A DNA stretch of 64,000 nt from Bradyrhizobium tropiciagri (GCF_018130505.1 NZ_JAFCKH010000010.1:307258-371257), one strand, 5' to 3'; shown: positions 9,171 through 18,843, counted from the first letter of the stretch. Notes: generated by a model from the letters alone, not told the origin. Numbers and translations are program-made.

Positions 9171-9995
9171 ATGAGTCAAAGTGCCATGCGTCGACAGTCC
9201 AACCCGGTCCGGCCCATTGCCCGGCATCTCGCCTTCGCGGCCCTTGTGGCGCTCCTGGGCGCAGGCCTCGGCGGCTGCCAGACCATGTCCGATGTGACGG
9301 GGTCGCTGACCGCCCGCAACGACCGGGTGCCTGACGATCCGCAGCGTGCCCTCGAAGTCTACGGCGAGCGCTATCGCAAGAATCCCAAGAATGTCGACGC
9401 CGCCCTTGCCTACGGCCAGGCGTTGCGCACCTCCGGCCAGCGCGCACAGGCCTGCGCGGTTCTGGAGCAGGCGACGATCGCCAATCCCGGCAACCGGCCG
9501 CTGCTCGCCGCCTATGGCCGCGCGCTCGCCGACAACGGTAATGCGCAGGCCGCCTTCGATGTGCTGAGCCGCGCCCACAGCCCCGACAATCCGGATTGGC
9601 GGATCCTCTCGGTGCAGGGCACCACGCTCGACCGGATGGGAAAGAACGAGGAAGCGCGCCGCTACTATGCGAGCGCGCTGCGGCTCGCGCCGGAGGAGCC
9701 GTCGGTACTGTCCAATCTCGGCCTCTCCTACATGCTGACCAAGGAATTGCCGAAGGCGGAGGAGACGCTGCGCCGCGCCTATGCCAGCGCGCGCGCCGAC
9801 ACCCGGATCCGGCAGAACCTCGCGCTCGTCGTCGGCCTGCAGGGCCGCTTCGCGGAGGCCGAAGGCATCGTCAAGGCCGACCTGCCGCCGGAAGAGGCCG
9901 CCGCCAACGTCGCCTATCTGCGCGACATGCTGAGCCGCAAGGACGGCCCGAAGACGGCGTCGCGTGCCGCGCCGGTGGTCGCCAAGGACGATTAG
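9171..9995 (+). CDS. tadD: TPR-repeat lipoprotein, TadD-like pilus assembly factor
   Basis: 274-aa lipoprotein. A basic N-terminus and hydrophobic stretch end in a lipobox LGGC with lipidated Cys36. Several tetratricopeptide repeats follow (about residues 60-235), for example the repeat with RYYASALRLAPEEPSVLSNLGLSY. TadD/RcpB-type lipoproteins assist assembly or export in Tad/Flp pilus systems. The full Tad operon lies 1.9 kb downstream on the other strand, separated by an unrelated LysR/SDR pair. The ATG at 9171 gives a compact signal sequence. Its last 4 bp overlap the convergent LysR gene. Confidence 0.82.
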   Translation: MSQSAMRRQSNPVRPIARHLAFAALVALLGAGLGGCQTMSDVTGSLTARNDRVPDDPQRALEVYGERYRKNPKNVDAALAYGQALRTSGQRAQACAVLEQATIANPGNRPLLAAYGRALADNGNAQAAFDVLSRAHSPDNPDWRILSVQGTTLDRMGKNEEARRYYASALRLAPEEPSVLSNLGLSYMLTKELPKAEETLRRAYASARADTRIRQNLALVVGLQGRFAEAEGIVKADLPPEEAAANVAYLRDMLSRKDGPKTASRAAPVVAKDD

Positions 9996-10912
9996 GGCGC
10001 ACCATCCGTCCCGGCTTCGGCGCAGATCCAGTTCTTGAACGCGGCGATGCCGGGATCGCTATCGGCCTTTGGCCGGTGAACAAGATAGTAAGCGAGCTCG
10101 CAGTCCAACGCCTCACCGAACGGACGCACCAGGCGTCCGGCGGCCAGATCCAGCGCGACCAACGTCGTTCGGCCCAGGGCGACACCGCTACCGTTCATCG
10201 CGGCCTGGTAGGCTGCCGCCGAGTCATTGATCTGCAGGCCTCGCTCGCAATTGATGTCGGGACGGCCCGCGGCTTGCAGCCAGGTGCGCCAGGTCGGAAA
10301 TGCGCTCTCAGCCGCCATCGAGCGATCATGAATGAGCGTGTGGTGCTTGAGGTCCTCCGGACCGCGCAGCGGGTGCGTGCCGTCGAGCAGGGCGCGGCTG
10401 CACACCGGGAAAAACGCGTCGCGTAACAGAAAGGTGGATTTGAGACCGGGCCAGCGGCCACCACCATAGCGAATGCCGATGTCCATCCGCTCAGCGGCAA
10501 AATCAACGAGGCGACCGCTGGTGTCGATGCGCAGTTCGTAGAGTGGATGGTTGCTCGCAAAGCGCTCGACCCGCGGCAACAGCCACTTGTCTGCAAAGGC
10601 AGGCGGGACCGTCAGGCTGATGGTGATCTGGCCGCGCGACGCCTTCAGGCGCTCGAAAGCGATCGTCAGATGATCGAAACCGGCCTGAAGTTCGGGCAGT
10701 ACGGCACGTGCGGTCTCGGTCAACTCCAGTCGCGCGGGGCCCGCCTGCGAGCGGTGAAACAGCTCGACCCCTACGACCGCCTCAAGGCCGCGAACGAGGC
10801 TGCCGACCGCGGCGGGGGTTACGTTGAGTTCGTCTGCGGCCGCCACATAGCTGAGGTGCCGGGCCGCCGCCTCGAAGGCGCGGAGCGCGTTTAAGTGATT
10901 GGGCGCTCTCAT
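9992..10912 (-). CDS. LysR-family transcriptional regulator (GcvA-like)
   Basis: 306-aa DNA-binding activator/repressor. The N-terminal winged helix-turn-helix (residues 1-60, with LNALRAFEAAARHLSYVAAA) is followed by a substrate-binding domain (about 90-295). The ATG at 10912 gives the family-typical MRAPNHLNALRAF start; the 22 residues added by the in-frame 10978 start do not fit the family. Divergent from an SDR gene with a 138-bp shared promoter region, the classical arrangement for a LysR regulator and its target. Confidence 0.9.
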   Translation of the reverse strand: MRAPNHLNALRAFEAAARHLSYVAAADELNVTPAAVGSLVRGLEAVVGVELFHRSQAGPARLELTETARAVLPELQAGFDHLTIAFERLKASRGQITISLTVPPAFADKWLLPRVERFASNHPLYELRIDTSGRLVDFAAERMDIGIRYGGGRWPGLKSTFLLRDAFFPVCSRALLDGTHPLRGPEDLKHHTLIHDRSMAAESAFPTWRTWLQAAGRPDINCERGLQINDSAAAYQAAMNGSGVALGRTTLVALDLAAGRLVRPFGEALDCELAYYLVHRPKADSDPGIAAFKNWICAEAGTDGAP

Positions 10913-10962
10913 AAATTTCCGCGCAATTTTTTCTACGTCGCCAGCACAGATCATCTCAGTTG

Positions 10963-10977
10963 TGACCGTCGAGGTCA
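10963..10977. promoter_or_regulatory. Candidate LysR operator between LysR and SDR genes
   Basis: TGACC-N5-GGTCA, a 15-bp interrupted palindrome centred about 81 bp before the SDR start and 58 bp before the LysR start. A second, weaker AAATT-N7-AATTT repeat (10913-10929) abuts the LysR start codon. Position suits a LysR recognition or autoregulation site; no experimental consensus could be compared. Confidence 0.4.
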
Positions 10978-11050
10978 ACGATCATGGTCCTGCTCACGGA
11001 TCGCGCGCTCCGGTTACGACCTCAAAAACATCGGAACCAGGAGAAAGATC

Positions 11051-11797
11051 ATGAAACTGTCAGACAAAATCGCTCTCGTCACCGGCGGCACCTCCGGCAT
11101 TGGACTCGAAGCTGCAAAGCTGTTTCGGGAGGAAGGCGCCAACGTCATCATCGTCGGGCAAAATCAGGCCCGGCTGGACGCTGCGGCGAGCCAACTCGGC
11201 AAAGGCGTCACCGCGCTGCGTGCCGACGTGACCAAGCCGGCTGACATCGAAGGCGTCATCAATCAGGTCCGCGAGAAGTTCGGCCGTATCGACGTGCTGT
11301 TCGCGAACGCCGGCATGGGCCTGGCGGCTCCCCTGGAGGCCGTTACCGAGGATCAGATCGACACGCAATTCGGGGTGAACTTCAAGGGCGTCTTCTTCAC
11401 CGTTCAGAAGGCGGCGCCGCTGCTGTCCAAGGGCGGCAGCATCGTCATCACGACCTCATTCCTGAACGAGGTCGGCACACCCGGGCTTTCGATCCTGTCC
11501 GCCACCAAGGCCGCCGTGCGTTCGCTGGTCCGCACCCTGGGCGCAGAGCTTGCGCAGCGCGGCATTCGCGTCAATGCCATCAGCCCCGGCCCGGTCAGCA
11601 CGCCGTTTCACGGCAAGCTTGGTCTCTCCGCTAAGGAACTTGATGAAACGGCCTCGGCGATCGAAAGCCAGGTCCCGCTGCATCGCTTCGGCGAGCCCGC
11701 GGAGATCGCCAAGGCTGCGCTGTTCCTCGCCAGCGAGGATTCTGCCTTCATGACGGGATCGGAGGTCGTCGTCGACGGCGGCATATCGCAGCTTTGA
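11051..11797 (+). CDS. Short-chain dehydrogenase/reductase-like protein with Tyr-to-Leu change in the catalytic motif
   Basis: 248-aa classical SDR. The NAD(P)-binding motif TGGTSGIG (11-18) and NAG motif (ANAG, 85-88) are present, and the C-terminal DGG motif is intact. The catalytic YxxxK position reads L149-S-A-T-K153 (codon CTG), so the proton-donating tyrosine is absent while lysine is kept. ATG 11051 is chosen because AGGAG lies 7-8 nt upstream and the family N-terminus (MKLSDKIALVTGG) starts there. Probably controlled by the divergent LysR gene. The substrate is unknown; it may be inactive, use another residue, or act as a binding protein. Confidence 0.88.
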   Translation: MKLSDKIALVTGGTSGIGLEAAKLFREEGANVIIVGQNQARLDAAASQLGKGVTALRADVTKPADIEGVINQVREKFGRIDVLFANAGMGLAAPLEAVTEDQIDTQFGVNFKGVFFTVQKAAPLLSKGGSIVITTSFLNEVGTPGLSILSATKAAVRSLVRTLGAELAQRGIRVNAISPGPVSTPFHGKLGLSAKELDETASAIESQVPLHRFGEPAEIAKAALFLASEDSAFMTGSEVVVDGGISQL

Positions 11798-11830
11798 TGC
11801 TGGGCTTGATGCCCACAGGCCCGCAAAAGA

Positions 11831-11855
11831 AAACGCCCGGCCAGGCCGGGCGTTT
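11831..11855. terminator. Bidirectional terminator between SDR and tadC
   Basis: Near-perfect palindrome AAACGCCCGG (11831-11840) / CCGGGCGTTT (11846-11855) with loop CCAGG, between two convergent genes. The flanking A-run and T-run suit termination in either direction. Confidence 0.75.
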
Positions 11856-11860
11856 GCCGC

Positions 11861-12835
11861 TCAGTGCATGTTCGCGATCTTGATGTAGGACGGCCCGAGG
11901 ATGACGATGAACAGGCAGGGCAGGAAGAACAGGATCATCGGCACGGTCAGCTTGGGCGGTAGCGATGCCGCCTTCTTCTCGGCCTCGTTCATGCGCATGT
12001 CGCGGTTCTCCTGCGCCATCACGCGCAGGCTCTGGCCGAGCGGCGTGCCGTAGCGTTCGGACTGCTGCAGCGCCATGCACACCGACTTGACGCCGTCGAG
12101 CCCGGTGCGGCGTGCGAGGTTCTCATAGGCCGCCTTGCGATCCTGCAGGTAGGACAATTCGGCGGTGGTCAGCGCGAACTCCTCCGACAGCGCCAGCGAT
12201 TGGCCGGCGATCTCGTTCGCCACCTTGCGGAAGGCGACTTCGACCGACATGCCCGACTCGATACAGATCAGCAGCAGGTCGAGCGAATCGGGGAAGGCGC
12301 GCTTGATCGAGAGCTGCCGCTTGGCGATGGCGTTCTTCAGGAACAGCATCGGGGCCTGCAGGCCGGCATAGGCGGCGCCGATGCAGATGCCGATCTTGAG
12401 CGTGAGCGACCAGTGCGTGCCTGCGATCAGGAAGGTGTAGACGGCCGCCAGCAGCAGCATCACGATCGGCGCGATCGCGCGCGCGAACAGGAAGGTGACG
12501 TAGGGAGCATGGCCGCGATAGCCGGCCATGATCAGCTTCTCGAGCGCGGATTCCTGCGCCAGCCATTTGGTGAGGTTGAGATCGTCCACCACCTTGGAGA
12601 CGACCTGCTTCGGCGTCTGGCGCAGCGTGACCTTCTCCGCCTTGGCGAGCCGGTCGCGCTCGCGCTGGCGGATGCGTTCGCGCTCGCTGGCGACGGCCTT
12701 CATGCGCTTGTTGAGATCGCTGCCGGCGAACAGCGGCATCACCAGCGTATAGACCGTCGCGCTTGCCGCGAAGAAGGCAAGCATCATGGTCATGAACCTG
12801 GGATCGTGGAGCTTGGCGATCAGGAAATCAATCAT
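11861..12835 (-). CDS. tadC: Tad pilus inner-membrane platform protein TadC (type II secretion F family)
   Basis: 324-aa membrane protein of the GspF/TadC family, the second half of the platform on which the CpaF ATPase drives pilin extrusion. Hydrophobic segments are visible near the N-terminus (about 15-35), at 125-175 and at the C-terminus (290-318, PKLTVPMILFFLPCLFIVILG). The central cytoplasmic GspF domain is at about 180-290 (contains LLLICIESGMSVEVAFRKVA). Last gene of the minus-strand operon, 9 bp after tadB. Confidence 0.93.
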   Translation of the reverse strand: MIDFLIAKLHDPRFMTMMLAFFAASATVYTLVMPLFAGSDLNKRMKAVASERERIRQRERDRLAKAEKVTLRQTPKQVVSKVVDDLNLTKWLAQESALEKLIMAGYRGHAPYVTFLFARAIAPIVMLLLAAVYTFLIAGTHWSLTLKIGICIGAAYAGLQAPMLFLKNAIAKRQLSIKRAFPDSLDLLLICIESGMSVEVAFRKVANEIAGQSLALSEEFALTTAELSYLQDRKAAYENLARRTGLDGVKSVCMALQQSERYGTPLGQSLRVMAQENRDMRMNEAEKKAASLPPKLTVPMILFFLPCLFIVILGPSYIKIANMH

Positions 12836-12844
12836 GCTGCACCG

Positions 12845-13822
12845 TCAGAAATCGAAATTGATCATCTTCTTCATCACCATCACGCCGATCGACATCCAGA
12901 CGAGACAGCAGACCAGCATCAGCTGGCCCAACGAATTGGTCCACAACAGCGCGATGTAGTCGGGCGTCGTGATGAACACGAGGAGCATCACGATGGGCGG
13001 CAGCGAGCCGATGATGCCGGCGGAGGCCTTGGCTTCCATCGACATCGCCTGGATCTTCTCGGACATCTTCTTGCGGTCGCGCAGCACCTTGGACAGGTTG
13101 CCGAGCGCTTCCGACAGGTTGCCGCCGGACTTCTGCTGGATCGCGATCACGATGCCGAAGAAGTTCGCCTCCGGCAGCGGCATGCGCTCGTAGAGCCGCG
13201 AGCAGGCTTCGCCGAGCGGAATGCCGATCGCCTGGGTCTCGATGATCTGGCGGAACTCGCTGCGCAGCGGTTCGGGCGAATCGTTGACCACCACCTTGAT
13301 CGATTCGAACAGCGGCAGGCCGGCCTTGATGCCGCGCACGATGACATCGACGGCGTCGGGCAGCGCCTTCAGGAAGGCCTTTTCGCGCCGCTTCTTCTTG
13401 AAGCTGAGCAGCCAGCGCGGTGCGCCGAGACCCATCGCGAAGCCGATGCCGGCTGCGCCGAGCATCCCGCCGCCGGCCATGAATGCGACGCCGAAGCCGA
13501 CGAGGCCGAGCACGCCGGAGATGATCCAGAACTTCTGCTCGGACCATTCCAGCCCGGCCTGCGAGATGCGCAGGCTGAGCGGGACCTTCTTGTCCTGCCG
13601 GCTGCGCGCCTCGAGCTCCTTCAGCGATCCCTCGACCTGCTCGCGGCGCGAGCGCTGCGTGCGGTCGGCGCCGCGGGCGGCCGCGGGCTCAGTGCGCGCC
13701 ACCGACGCGCGGCGGGATGCAGCCTTCTTCTCGCCGGAGAGATAGGGATACAGGAACACCCAGGCGATGCCGCCCACGGTGGTGGCGGCGAGGAAGGCCA
13801 GAGCGAGGGTTTGCGTTTGCAT
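12845..13822 (-). CDS. tadB: Tad pilus inner-membrane platform protein TadB (type II secretion F family)
   Basis: 325-aa partner of TadC. An N-terminal membrane segment (LALAFLAATTVGGIAWVFLY) is followed by a basic linker and two central hydrophobic stretches around 105-140. The GspF domain is at about 165-290 (LPDAVDVIVRGIKAGLPLFE, QQKSGGNLSEALGNLSKVLR), and two C-terminal membrane segments follow. Lies 12 bp after cpaF and 9 bp before tadC, in the same transcription unit. Confidence 0.93.
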   Translation of the reverse strand: MQTQTLALAFLAATTVGGIAWVFLYPYLSGEKKAASRRASVARTEPAAARGADRTQRSRREQVEGSLKELEARSRQDKKVPLSLRISQAGLEWSEQKFWIISGVLGLVGFGVAFMAGGGMLGAAGIGFAMGLGAPRWLLSFKKKRREKAFLKALPDAVDVIVRGIKAGLPLFESIKVVVNDSPEPLRSEFRQIIETQAIGIPLGEACSRLYERMPLPEANFFGIVIAIQQKSGGNLSEALGNLSKVLRDRKKMSEKIQAMSMEAKASAGIIGSLPPIVMLLVFITTPDYIALLWTNSLGQLMLVCCLVWMSIGVMVMKKMINFDF

Positions 13823-13834
13823 CGCGCGCTCCCG

Positions 13835-15298
13835 TTAGGCCGGCGGCGGAGCTTCGGAGGCGTCGATCGCCGCCGCAAGCCGCTTCTCTTCGCCGAAGTA
13901 GCGCGCGCGCTCCCAGAACCGTGGCCGGCCGATGCCGGTCGAGCGATGCTTGCCGATGATCTTGCCGTTGGCGTCCTCGCCGACGATGTCGTAGACGAAG
14001 ACGTCCTGGGTGATGATGGTTTCGCCTTCCATGCCCATCACCTCGGTGATGTGCGTGATGCGGCGCGAACCGTCGCGCAGGCGCGCGGCCTGGATGATGA
14101 CGTCGATCGAGGCGCACATCATCTCGCGGATGGTGCGCGACGGCAGCGCGAAGCCGCCCATCGTGATCATGGATTCGCAGCGCGACAGCGCCTCGCGCGG
14201 GTTGTTGGCGTGCAGCGTGCCCATCGAGCCGTCGTGACCGGTGTTCATCGCCTGCAGCAGGTCGAATGCCTCCGGTCCGCGGACTTCGCCGACGATGATG
14301 CGCTCGGGCCGCATACGCAGGCAGTTGCGCACCAGTTCGCGCATCGTCACCTGGCCTTCGCCTTCGATGTTCGGCGGCCGGGTTTCCAGCCGTACCACGT
14401 GCGGCTGCTGCAGCTGCAGTTCGGCGGCGTCCTCGCAGGTGATGATGCGCTCGTCGTGCTCGATATAGTTGGTGAGGCAGTTCAGCAGCGTGGTCTTGCC
14501 CGAGCCGGTACCGCCGGAGATCAGCACGTTGCAGCGGACCCGGCCGATGATCTGCAGGATGGCTGCGCCGTCCGGCGTGATCGCGCCGAACTTGACCAGC
14601 TGGTCCAGCGTCAGCTTGTCCTTCTTGAACTTGCGGATGGTGAGCGCGGGGCCGTCGATCGCCAGCGGCGGCACGATGGCGTTGACGCGGGAGCCGTCGG
14701 CGAGGCGGGCGTCGCAGATCGGCGAGGATTCGTCGACGCGCCGACCAACCTGGCTGACGATGCGCTGGCAGATGTTGAGCAGCTGCTGGTTGTCGCGGAA
14801 GCGGATGCCGGTGCGCTGGATCTTGCCGGCGACTTCGATGAACACGGTGCCGGCGCCGTTGACCATGATGTCGGCGATGTCGTCGCGCGACAGCAGCGGC
14901 TCCAGCGGGCCATAGCCGAGCACGTCGTTGCAGATGTCGTCGAGCAGCTCTTCCTGCTCGGCGATCGACATCACGATGTTCTTGATCGCGATGATCTCGT
15001 TGACGATGTCGCGGATTTCCTCGCGCGCCGATTCGCTGTCCAGCTTGGCGAGCTGGGCGAGGTCGATCGCCTCGATCAGGGCGCCGAAGATGGTCGCCTT
15101 GACCTGGTAGTAATTGTCCGAGCGGCGGGCTTCGACGACGGGCGCGGGCGGCGGCTTGGCGGGTGCCAGCGGCGGAGACGGCATCACCGGCGCCGCGGGC
15201 TCGCGCGCCACCGCCGGCGAGCCGGCAGGTTCCGGCGCCTGATATGCGGGCTTGGGCGCCCGCACGTCCCCATCGTTTCCGCTACGCTTACCAAACAC
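13835..15298 (-). CDS. cpaF: Tad pilus secretion ATPase CpaF/TadA
   Basis: 487-aa cytoplasmic ATPase that powers Flp pilus assembly. A proline/alanine-rich N-terminus (about 15-60) is followed by the N-terminal domain and the RecA-like core. Walker [14 protein letters not shown] is near residue 265, the Asp box and Walker B lie in the [20 protein letters not shown] region, and the His box is in [18 protein letters not shown]. Length fits CpaF. Twenty-one bp separate it from cpaE upstream in the operon. Confidence 0.95.
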   Translation of the reverse strand: MFGKRSGNDGDVRAPKPAYQAPEPAGSPAVAREPAAPVMPSPPLAPAKPPPAPVVEARRSDNYYQVKATIFGALIEAIDLAQLAKLDSESAREEIRDIVNEIIAIKNIVMSIAEQEELLDDICNDVLGYGPLEPLLSRDDIADIMVNGAGTVFIEVAGKIQRTGIRFRDNQQLLNICQRIVSQVGRRVDESSPICDARLADGSRVNAIVPPLAIDGPALTIRKFKKDKLTLDQLVKFGAITPDGAAILQIIGRVRCNVLISGGTGSGKTTLLNCLTNYIEHDERIITCEDAAELQLQQPHVVRLETRPPNIEGEGQVTMRELVRNCLRMRPERIIVGEVRGPEAFDLLQAMNTGHDGSMGTLHANNPREALSRCESMITMGGFALPSRTIREMMCASIDVIIQAARLRDGSRRITHITEVMGMEGETIITQDVFVYDIVGEDANGKIIGKHRSTGIGRPRFWERARYFGEEKRLAAAIDASEAPPPA

Positions 15299-15319
15299 GA
15301 CGTAACTCCATGCGGTTCG

Positions 15320-16588
15320 CTACTTCGCCCGCAGCTTTTCGAGCAGCGGCGACAGGAACGATCCTTTCGGCTTCTTGGTCTCGGCGCGGCCGGTCAGCCG
15401 CTGTGCCATCTGCAGGAACATCTCGACGGCGCGATGATTGGCGGCGATCTCCGCGATCATCTGGCCGTTGTTGGCGGCCGAACCGAAGATCTGCGGATCG
15501 AACGGGATGGTGGCGATCGGATCGCTCTCGATCGCCTTGGCGAATTCGCCGGCCGCGATCTCCGGGCGCTTCGGTATGCCGACCTGGTTCAGGCAGTACA
15601 GCGGCGCGCGGTCGTTGGGCCGCGACGCCTTCAGGAGGTCGAACATGTTCTTGGCGTTGCGCAGATTGGCGAGATCGGGCGCTGCCACGATCAGGATGTC
15701 GTCGGCCGCGATCAGCGCCCGCTTGGTCCAGCCGGACCATTGATGCGGCACGTCGAGCACGATGCAGGGCATCGTGGTGCGGAGCGTGTCGAAGATCGCA
15801 TCGAACGCCTCGGTGCCGAAATCGTAGACCTTGTCGAGCGTCGCCGGCGCGGCCAGCAGGCTGAGATGGTCGGTGCATTTCGACAGCAGGCGGTCGACGA
15901 AGGCGGTGTCGACGCGGTCGGGCGAGAACACCGCGTCGGCGATGCCCTGCACCGGGTCCTGGTTGTAGTTGAGGCCGGCGGTGCCGAATGCGAGGTCGAG
16001 ATCGGCGACCACCGAATCCAGCGCCAGATCGCGGGCAATCGCCCAGGCGACGTTGTGGGCGATGGTCGAGGCGCCGACGCCGCCCTTGGCGCCGACGACG
16101 GCGATGATGCGGCCGACCGCCTTGGCTTCAGGCGCCGTGAACAGGCTGCAGACCGCGCGCACCACGTCGATCGCCTGCGCCGGCGCGATCACGTAGTCGC
16201 TGACGCCGCGGCGCACCAGCTCGCGGTACAGCGTGACGTCGTTGATCTTGCCGATCACGATCACGCGGGTGCCGGCATCGCACACCGTGGCGAGCTGGTC
16301 GAGCCCGTTCAGTATGTCGTTGCGGCCCTCGGTCTCGAGGATGATGACGTTGGGCGTCGGCGCCGAGCGATAGGCCTCGACGGCGGCCGGCAGGCCGCCC
16401 ATCTGGATCTTGAGATGCGCCTTGGCGAGCCGGCGGTCTTCGCCGGCCGACTGCACCGCGGCGGCGGTCTCGACCGTCTCGCAGAATGCCTGGACGGAAA
16501 CCCGCGGCGCCGGCGCGATATGATCCTCCGCGGCCGGCGGCGTGTCGTCCGTTTGCTCTTCGGAGTTTTGTCGCGCGTAGGTGATCAT
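15320..16588 (-). CDS. cpaE: Pilus localisation ATPase CpaE/TadZ (MinD-like)
   Basis: 422-aa protein that places the pilus machine at its cellular site. The N-terminal half is receiver-like (about 60-150) without an obvious phosphorylation motif, as usual in CpaE. The C-terminal half is a MinD/ParA fold with the deviant Walker A GAKGGVGASTIAHN near residue 168; the first lysine is kept and the usual second is Ala, as in other CpaE proteins. The start ATG overlaps the cpaD stop by 4 bp. Confidence 0.92.
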   Translation of the reverse strand: MITYARQNSEEQTDDTPPAAEDHIAPAPRVSVQAFCETVETAAAVQSAGEDRRLAKAHLKIQMGGLPAAVEAYRSAPTPNVIILETEGRNDILNGLDQLATVCDAGTRVIVIGKINDVTLYRELVRRGVSDYVIAPAQAIDVVRAVCSLFTAPEAKAVGRIIAVVGAKGGVGASTIAHNVAWAIARDLALDSVVADLDLAFGTAGLNYNQDPVQGIADAVFSPDRVDTAFVDRLLSKCTDHLSLLAAPATLDKVYDFGTEAFDAIFDTLRTTMPCIVLDVPHQWSGWTKRALIAADDILIVAAPDLANLRNAKNMFDLLKASRPNDRAPLYCLNQVGIPKRPEIAAGEFAKAIESDPIATIPFDPQIFGSAANNGQMIAEIAANHRAVEMFLQMAQRLTGRAETKKPKGSFLSPLLEKLRAK

Positions 16589-17337
16589 TTGCCGGTGTCG
16601 CTGAGCTTGGCCTTGTCGGCCTCGGGATAGGTCGTCGCGGTGGTGTTACCCTTGCGATATTTTTCGAAGGCGATATTGCGGCGCGACGTATAGGCCGGAG
16701 TTTCCGCGCGCGGCTGCACGATGTCGGTCGGATCGGCGACCATCGCGGCGAGGTTGCGCTGATTGGCGCAACCGAAATTGTAGTACGATTTGTTCTGCGT
16801 ATAGGACTTGTTGTAGATCGACGGGCCGAGGTCCTCCGGCCACACGCCGCACGGCCCGGCGACTGCCGTCATCTTCGGATAGTTGACCCGGATCGCCGGC
16901 ATCTGGCGCGGGTCCTCGGGATGATAATTGCGGACGATGATCCCGCGCGGCGGCACGCCGGCGGCGGCGAAGCTGGCCTGGATTTCGCGCAGCGATTCCT
17001 GGGCGGCGCGCGCGTTCGCGGTGTTGATGGGGACGTCGACGGTGACGGCGCCGGTGCCCTCGCGCATCCAGTCCTGTGCCATTCCCATCACCTCGGCGCG
17101 CTGCTCGGCGGTGAGGCCGCCGCGGCTGCGGCCGACGAACACCACGATCGAGCGATCGGCCTCGGTCACCGCGATCGGATGCCGCTGGCGGTAGTCGGCC
17201 GGCGCGTCGATATAGGCAAGGCTGTTGTCGGCGGCGTGCTGGCAGGCGCCCAGCGTCACCGCGAGGCCGATCAGCGACGCTGCGAGACCGAGCGGGTGCC
17301 TGCGTTGGGCCGAAGTCGTGGATGTCGTCTTTGTCAT
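16585..17337 (-). CDS. cpaD: Pilus assembly lipoprotein CpaD
   Basis: 250-aa outer-membrane lipoprotein associated with the CpaC secretin. After a basic start (MTKTTSTTSAQRRHPLG) a hydrophobic stretch ends at LGACQHAAD, giving a lipobox with Cys about residue 32. The CpaD-type domain follows (contains FVGRSRGGLTAEQRAEV and the conserved FGCANQRNLAAMVADP motif). Sits between cpaC (9-bp gap) and cpaE (4-bp overlap). Confidence 0.92.
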   Translation of the reverse strand: MTKTTSTTSAQRRHPLGLAASLIGLAVTLGACQHAADNSLAYIDAPADYRQRHPIAVTEADRSIVVFVGRSRGGLTAEQRAEVMGMAQDWMREGTGAVTVDVPINTANARAAQESLREIQASFAAAGVPPRGIIVRNYHPEDPRQMPAIRVNYPKMTAVAGPCGVWPEDLGPSIYNKSYTQNKSYYNFGCANQRNLAAMVADPTDIVQPRAETPAYTSRRNIAFEKYRKGNTTATTYPEADKAKLSDTGK

Positions 17338-17346
17338 CGTCCCGCC

Positions 17347-18843
17347 TCAGTCCGTAATAAAGCCGTAGGTGCCGCGGTAATTCCGCGCCGGCTCGGTCCG
17401 GCCAGGCACGCCATAGACGCGATTGATGCTGCCGAGCAGGTCGGCCTGCGGATCGGCCGCGTTGGCGAAGCCGTCATCCGGACGCGAGAGGTCCTTCTGC
17501 GCCACTGCGCGCACCACATAGGGCGTCACCAGCACCATCAGTTCGGTCTGGCTGTTGACGTAGTCGCGGCTGCGGAACAGCGTGCCGAGCACCGGCAGCT
17601 GCATCAGTCCGGGGAAGCCGTTGATCGCCTGCTTGGTCTGCTCCTGGATCAGGCCGGCCATCGCCATGGCGCCGCCGGAGGGAATCTCCAGGGTGGTCTC
17701 GGCGCGGCGGGTCTTGATCGAGGGCACCGTCAGCGAGTTGACCGTCGTGGCGGTCACCGCCTGCGACAGCGTGATCGAGTTTTCGTTGGAGAGCTCCGAG
17801 ACCTCGGTCATCACCCGGAGGCTGATTCGCCCTTCCGTCAGCACGACCGGCGTGAAGTTCAGCGAGATGCCGAACTTCTTGAAGCTGATCTGCGTGGTAC
17901 AGACATGGGTGGTCGGGTCGCAGGAGTAGCCGGCGGGGACTGGAAACTCGCCGCCCGCGATGAAGGTAGCGGATTCGCCCGATATCGCGGTCAGGTTCGG
18001 CTCGGCCAGGGTGCGGACCACGCCGGCGCTCTCCATCGCGCGCAGCGTCGCCGACACCGACGGGGTGGCGCCGAACGAGGTGCCGAGCGTGTTGTTGGTC
18101 AGCGTGCGGCCATAGGCCGTGAACGGATTGGAATTGGTGAAGTTCACCACCGCGGTGCCGTAATTGAGATTGGCGGTGAGGTCGATGCCGAGCTGCTTGA
18201 TCAGGCTGCGCGCCACCTCGGCGACGGTGACCTTCAGCATCACCTGGTCGCGGCCGCGGACCACGATCGAGTTTACGACCTTGTCGGCGCCGCCGGCGAG
18301 CCGCGCCGCGATCTCGCCGGCCTGCTGCGCCTCGATCGGGCTCGCCGCAGTTCCGGTCAGCATGACGCCTTCGCCGACGCCCTCGATCGTGATGTCGGAA
18401 TTCGGCAGCGAGGCGCGCAGCGCCTGCCGCACGCCGTTGAGATCGCGCTTGACCGCGATGTCATAGGCCGCGATCTGCTGGCCGTTGGCGTCGAAGAACA
18501 CGATGTTGGTCTGGCCGACCGCGGCGCCGATGATATAGGCGCGCTGCGCCGAGCGGACCACGGCGTTGGCGATCTTGGGATCGGCCACCAGCACATCCTT
18601 GATGTCCCGCGGCAGATCGATCACCACCGATTTGCCGATGCCGAGCGCCAGGAAGCGCGCGTTCATCGTGTTGCCGTCCGCGGCCGCGGGTGCGGCGGCG
18701 CGGTAGTCGCTCGCCACCACCGGTGTCAGCGCCGGGTTGAGCGTGAGCGCCGCGACGGCCGAAAACGACAGGGCGCGGACCAGGAGGGTCCGCATCGTCC
18801 GTTGAGTTGCCCCGCACTTCATCTGGTCTGCCCTCATCGTCAC
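17347..18843 (-). CDS. cpaC: Pilus secretin CpaC/RcpA
   Basis: 498-aa outer-membrane channel. An N-terminal signal sequence (hydrophobic LLVRALSFSAVAALTL, cleavage probably after PVVAS) is followed by the pilus N-domain (SVVIDLPRDIKDVLVADPKIANAV), a BON-like domain around 160-220, and the secretin domain (about 240-460, with VPSIKTRRAETTLEIPSGG and GLMQLPVLGTLFRSRDY). The GTG start at 18843 is chosen because GTGA overlaps the cpaB stop; ATG codons slightly downstream are possible. Confidence 0.94.
   Translation of the reverse strand: MTMRADQMKCGATQRTMRTLLVRALSFSAVAALTLNPALTPVVASDYRAAAPAAADGNTMNARFLALGIGKSVVIDLPRDIKDVLVADPKIANAVVRSAQRAYIIGAAVGQTNIVFFDANGQQIAAYDIAVKRDLNGVRQALRASLPNSDITIEGVGEGVMLTGTAASPIEAQQAGEIAARLAGGADKVVNSIVVRGRDQVMLKVTVAEVARSLIKQLGIDLTANLNYGTAVVNFTNSNPFTAYGRTLTNNTLGTSFGATPSVSATLRAMESAGVVRTLAEPNLTAISGESATFIAGGEFPVPAGYSCDPTTHVCTTQISFKKFGISLNFTPVVLTEGRISLRVMTEVSELSNENSITLSQAVTATTVNSLTVPSIKTRRAETTLEIPSGGAMAMAGLIQEQTKQAINGFPGLMQLPVLGTLFRSRDYVNSQTELMVLVTPYVVRAVAQKDLSRPDDGFANAADPQADLLGSINRVYGVPGRTEPARNYRGTYGFITD

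Noticed and set aside
12200-16630. 1476-residue open frame on the plus strand across tadC-tadB-cpaF-cpaE
   Set aside because: Fully antisense to four well-identified pilus genes. The product is a His/Arg/Asp-rich low-complexity shadow typical of complementary codons in high-GC DNA.
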